Shown piece after piece: positions 61,443 through 64,000 of a stretch of 64,000 bases of DNA (its first letter is position 1; every line of letters starts with the position of its first letter). The notes under the pieces were generated by a model. That model had not been told where the DNA came from. It worked only from the letters and a program-made list of their open reading frames with translations, and made no database searches. Source of the stretch: Caulobacter endophyticus (lineage in GTDB: Bacteria > Pseudomonadota > Alphaproteobacteria > Caulobacterales > Caulobacteraceae); assembly GCF_029543245.1 (NCBI RefSeq), contig NZ_JARQWV010000016.1, positions 1-64,000 on the forward strand, given 5' to 3'. The position numbers and the translations under genes are program-made.

Positions 61443-62969
61443 CTACCTGGCCTCGGCGATCTCGTACATCAGGTCGACATAGCTCATCGCGCCGCCAACC
61501 AGCCCCTGAACCTTGGGGTTGCTGCTCTCGATCACGTAGTACTCGTTGGGCGCATGAGCGCCGCTGCCGTGGCCCAGGCCGAACTGGCCGGCCGGCAGGC
61601 TGACGGGCGCCGAGGTGAACACCGTGCCAGGCCACGACCCCGCCGAGCGCGGATAAAGCGTGGCCGGCACGCCCGCCCGCTCGTAGACCTTCAGCTGGGC
61701 GCGGATCAGGCGGCTGTTCTCGTCGGTCTCGGTGGGATCATAGCCGCCGCTGACATTGACCTCGATGTCGGGGAAGCCCCGCTTGTCGAGATGCGCCCGC
61801 AGCTTGGCCACGGCGTCGTCCTTGGTCATGTTCGGCACCAGGCGCAGGTCGATCTTGGCGACCGCCCGGCCCGGCAGCACGGTTTTGCCGCCGGGGCCGG
61901 TATAGCCGGAGACCAGCCCCTCGATATTGACCGTCGGCTGCGAGGCCAGGCGTTCCAGCGCCTTCTCCCACGGCAGGTCATCGATCCAACGGTCGACGCC
62001 CAGGATGCGCTTGGCCTCGGCCTCGTTGATGCGCTGGGCGGCCAGGCCGATCAGCTCCTTCTCGCGGGCGGTCAGCGGACGCACCTTCTCGAACCAGCCC
62101 TCGATGGCCGGGGTGTTGCCGTCCGGCGTGACCAGGGTGGTCAGGGCCTGGACCAGCCGCCAGGCGGGGCTGTCGACGCGGGCCTTCTCGCTGGAATGGA
62201 TGTCGGTCTTGGGGCCCCGGCCCCACTTGGCGCCGCTGGACACCAGTTCCAGCTCGACGATGCCCTTGGCGCCCAGGTTGACGCTGACGCCGCCGTTGCC
62301 CGGGCTCTGCCAGCCGGCCGGGATGATCACGCCCTCGCACTTCTTCAGCGCCGCAAGCACGTTGGGCTTGGTGACGACCTGGCGGAAGTGCGGGCTGCCG
62401 ATCTCCTCCTCGCCCTCGCAGACCAGGACGAGGTTCACCGGCGGCTTCTTGCCGGCGGCGCGGATGGCGTGCAGGGCGGCCAGCAGCGAGGCCTGCGGCC
62501 CCTTCTGGTTCACTGCCCCGCGCCCGACGATCACCTTGCCGAAGCCGGGCTTGTCGACGATCCGCGCCTCCAGCGGCGGCGAGCTCCATTCGGCCGGGTC
62601 GTACTGCTTGACGTCGTACATGAAGTAGATGGCCAGCCAGCGCTTGGCGCCGACGTCGAGCACGCCGAACACGCCCGGCGCGCCGTCGGTGGGGATCTTC
62701 TCGACGCCCGTGAAGCCGGCGTCGCTGGCCAGGGCCATCATGTAGTCGGCGCCCTTGTCCATGTCGCGGTTCTCGGCGGCGATCGACGGCAGGGCGATCC
62801 AGTCCTGGATGCGCTTGACCGCGGCGTCGTAGCCGGCCTCGGCGGCCTTGCGGATCGCGGCCGTGTCGGCGTCTCGAGCGGACGGCTTGGCGGCGGCCAG
62901 GCCCGGGGCCATGAGGGTGGCGGCGGCCGCGCCGGTCATCAGCGCGCGGCGGCTAGGAGCGTCGAACAT
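61443..62969 (-). CDS. M20-family peptidase homologue with altered metal site
   Basis: A 508-residue exported protein with a Tat-like or Sec signal (SRRALMTGAAAATLMAPGLAAA, about 6-27). The M20 fold is clear (ILGVDRWIDDLPWEKA; dimerisation domain with WGRGPKTDIHSS; C-terminal GHGSGAHAPNEYYV). However, the usual GHxD motif reads FMYDVKQ, with Met117 where the first metal His should be, and the bridging Asp is Asn154 in GRGAVNQKGP. The EGEEEIGS glutamates (187-189), the downstream HSS His and the final His are kept. Loss of two primary ligands suggests a different metal requirement or a non-peptidase role. The ATG at 62969 has GGGGAA upstream. Confidence 0.78.
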   Translation of the reverse strand: MFDAPSRRALMTGAAAATLMAPGLAAAKPSARDADTAAIRKAAEAGYDAAVKRIQDWIALPSIAAENRDMDKGADYMMALASDAGFTGVEKIPTDGAPGVFGVLDVGAKRWLAIYFMYDVKQYDPAEWSSPPLEARIVDKPGFGKVIVGRGAVNQKGPQASLLAALHAIRAAGKKPPVNLVLVCEGEEEIGSPHFRQVVTKPNVLAALKKCEGVIIPAGWQSPGNGGVSVNLGAKGIVELELVSSGAKWGRGPKTDIHSSEKARVDSPAWRLVQALTTLVTPDGNTPAIEGWFEKVRPLTAREKELIGLAAQRINEAEAKRILGVDRWIDDLPWEKALERLASQPTVNIEGLVSGYTGPGGKTVLPGRAVAKIDLRLVPNMTKDDAVAKLRAHLDKRGFPDIEVNVSGGYDPTETDENSRLIRAQLKVYERAGVPATLYPRSAGSWPGTVFTSAPVSLPAGQFGLGHGSGAHAPNEYYVIESSNPKVQGLVGGAMSYVDLMYEIAEAR

Positions 62970-63039
62970 CGGATTCCCCACTGAACTCTGCGTGGAGACG
63001 ATAGGAGGGCACGACTCGCCGGCGAGCAAGCGCTCGGCT

Positions 63040-64000
63040 TCAGCCCCGGCCGCGCACCCACGGCATGATGCGGTCCTGCACGGGCTGGTCGACATAGGTG
63101 TGGAACAGCCAGGCCGCGCCGATGGCCAGCGGGAAGCCGGCCAGCCACATCAGCCACTGCCAGCCGATGCCGATCGGCACGGTGTCGATCAGCTTGTGCA
63201 CGGCGCTCCAGTAGATCACGCCGACCAGGATGTGGGTGATGAACAGGGCGAAGGAGAGCTTGGCGCCCTCCTCGATCCAGGCCTTGGGATGCTTCACCGG
63301 CAGGCGGCCGGCGCCGAGGATGATCGCGGCCAGGCAGGTCAGGCTGGGCAGGTCGAAGCGGCCGATGACTTGCAGGATGACCAAGCCCATGCAGCCCAGC
63401 GTCAGCAGCACCTTGGCCTGGCGTTCCGACGGCCAGGAGAGCTCGACCGCCCGCGCCAGGCACAGGCCCAGCAGGAAGAGCGGAATGGCCCGCAGCACGC
63501 CGATGCGCAGCGGCAGGTCGGAAAGGCCGATCGGCACCTCGGCGAAACCGAAGCCGTTGGTGCGGCGGGCGGCGACGTCGAACAGCACCACGACCACGGC
63601 GGCCAGAACGATCGGCAGCCAGGGGCGGCGGGTGGCGCTGGCGGCGCGCCAGAACCAGGGAAACAGGGCGTAGCAGACGATCAGCGCCGACAGCGACCAG
63701 CTGGGCAGGTTCCAGCCGTCGCTGTTGAAGCCCCAGGCGTGCATCAGCATCGCCTGCAGCGGCAGCTGGTCCCAGGCGAAGCGCGAGGGCTTGTGGGCGT
63801 CGGTGCCGACCAGGTTCAGGGCGAAGACGAGCCCGGCCATGGCCGCCAGCACCATCAGGTGGCCCGGCCAGACGCGGGTGGCGCGGCGCAGCCAGAACTG
63901 GAAGTGGGTGATGCGGCCGGAGATGGCCGAAGGTCCGTAGGCGCGACCCAGGACGTAGCCCGACAGCATCAGGAAGAAGTCGGTAGCTAGGTAGCCGCGC
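63040..64000 (-). CDS. Acyltransferase 3-family membrane protein (partial, start beyond window)
   Basis: At least 320 residues, reading open to the right edge (DFFLMLSGYVLG near the edge, a typical early segment of acyltransferase 3 proteins). Multiple membrane helices, WLRRATRVWPGHLMVL, and NLPSWSLSALIVCYALFPWF (a membrane acyltransferase signature) are present; the C-terminus YVDQPVQDRIMPWVRGRG is also typical. These enzymes acylate exported sugars or lipids. Substrate unknown. The N-terminus, with the expected catalytic His, lies outside the window. Confidence 0.85.
   Translation of the reverse strand, partial: RGYLATDFFLMLSGYVLGRAYGPSAISGRITHFQFWLRRATRVWPGHLMVLAAMAGLVFALNLVGTDAHKPSRFAWDQLPLQAMLMHAWGFNSDGWNLPSWSLSALIVCYALFPWFWRAASATRRPWLPIVLAAVVVVLFDVAARRTNGFGFAEVPIGLSDLPLRIGVLRAIPLFLLGLCLARAVELSWPSERQAKVLLTLGCMGLVILQVIGRFDLPSLTCLAAIILGAGRLPVKHPKAWIEEGAKLSFALFITHILVGVIYWSAVHKLIDTVPIGIGWQWLMWLAGFPLAIGAAWLFHTYVDQPVQDRIMPWVRGRG

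Overview
The window is about 64 kb of GC-rich DNA (my estimate, high sixties percent) with the codon use, Ala/Gly/Pro-rich proteins and dispersed hairpin repeats of an alphaproteobacterium of the Caulobacter group. The best taxonomic marker is a histidine kinase at 38491-41067 that matches the cell-fate kinase PleC in domain order, length and residue register. Three GANTC sites (the CcrM methylation motif) lie just in front of it. No phage, transposase, CRISPR array or rRNA gene was seen. The window starts between genes and ends inside an acyltransferase gene.

Layout. 0.8-7 kb: rpoD; then a secreted Gly/Ser/Ala-rich protein and a subtilisin-family protease, divergent from an ECF sigma/anti-sigma pair. 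7-10 kb: M28 peptidase and a DUF998 membrane protein, then about 1 kb of repeats and possible structured RNA. 10.7-13.3 kb: tRNA-Tyr, tRNA-Gly and tuf on one strand (the order resembles the E. coli tufB operon), then rlmB. 13.3-24 kb: a lipoprotein, a TerC/DUF423 pair, a protein with two DTG motifs, a Bcr/CflA exporter, an epoxide-hydrolase-like enzyme, a DPP IV peptidase and an amidase. 24.4-28 kb: four translationally coupled genes for exported proteins on the minus strand. 28.4-35.5 kb: a serine hydrolase with atypical base composition, two acyl-CoA dehydrogenases, hypothetical proteins, OmpW and a degenerate CPBP-type membrane protein. 35.5-48 kb: pepN, pleC, LysR, RidA and AraC proteins, a SulP transporter and an M14 peptidase. 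48-59.5 kb: hexuronate catabolism. 59.5-64 kb: a second serine hydrolase, a small lipoprotein, an unusual M20 protein and the acyltransferase.

The clearest functional system is hexuronate catabolism: uxaC, kduI, kduD, uxaA, kdgK and kdgA feed uronates through 2-keto-3-deoxygluconate (KDG) and its 6-phosphate (KDPG) to pyruvate and glyceraldehyde 3-phosphate. A LacI-family regulator gene lies inside the cluster. Four copies of a near-palindrome related to TGACACCGGTGTCA lie upstream of uxaC, between lacI and uxaA, and (two copies) upstream of kdgA. ppc sits inside the cluster; no uxaB (tagaturonate reductase) gene is visible.

Less conventional items: a near-copy of the tuf stop region and a second AKIVE-stop reading just downstream of tuf; a 10-bp hairpin holding the ribosome-binding site of the 13361 lipoprotein; a three-way-junction-like element at 9921-9994; an M20-like protein with two substituted metal ligands; a RidA protein lacking the usual Arg; a CPBP-like protein without its catalytic residues; and a 73-residue protein resembling the ends of flagellar axial proteins. 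At least four dispersed inverted-repeat families fill the gaps between genes.
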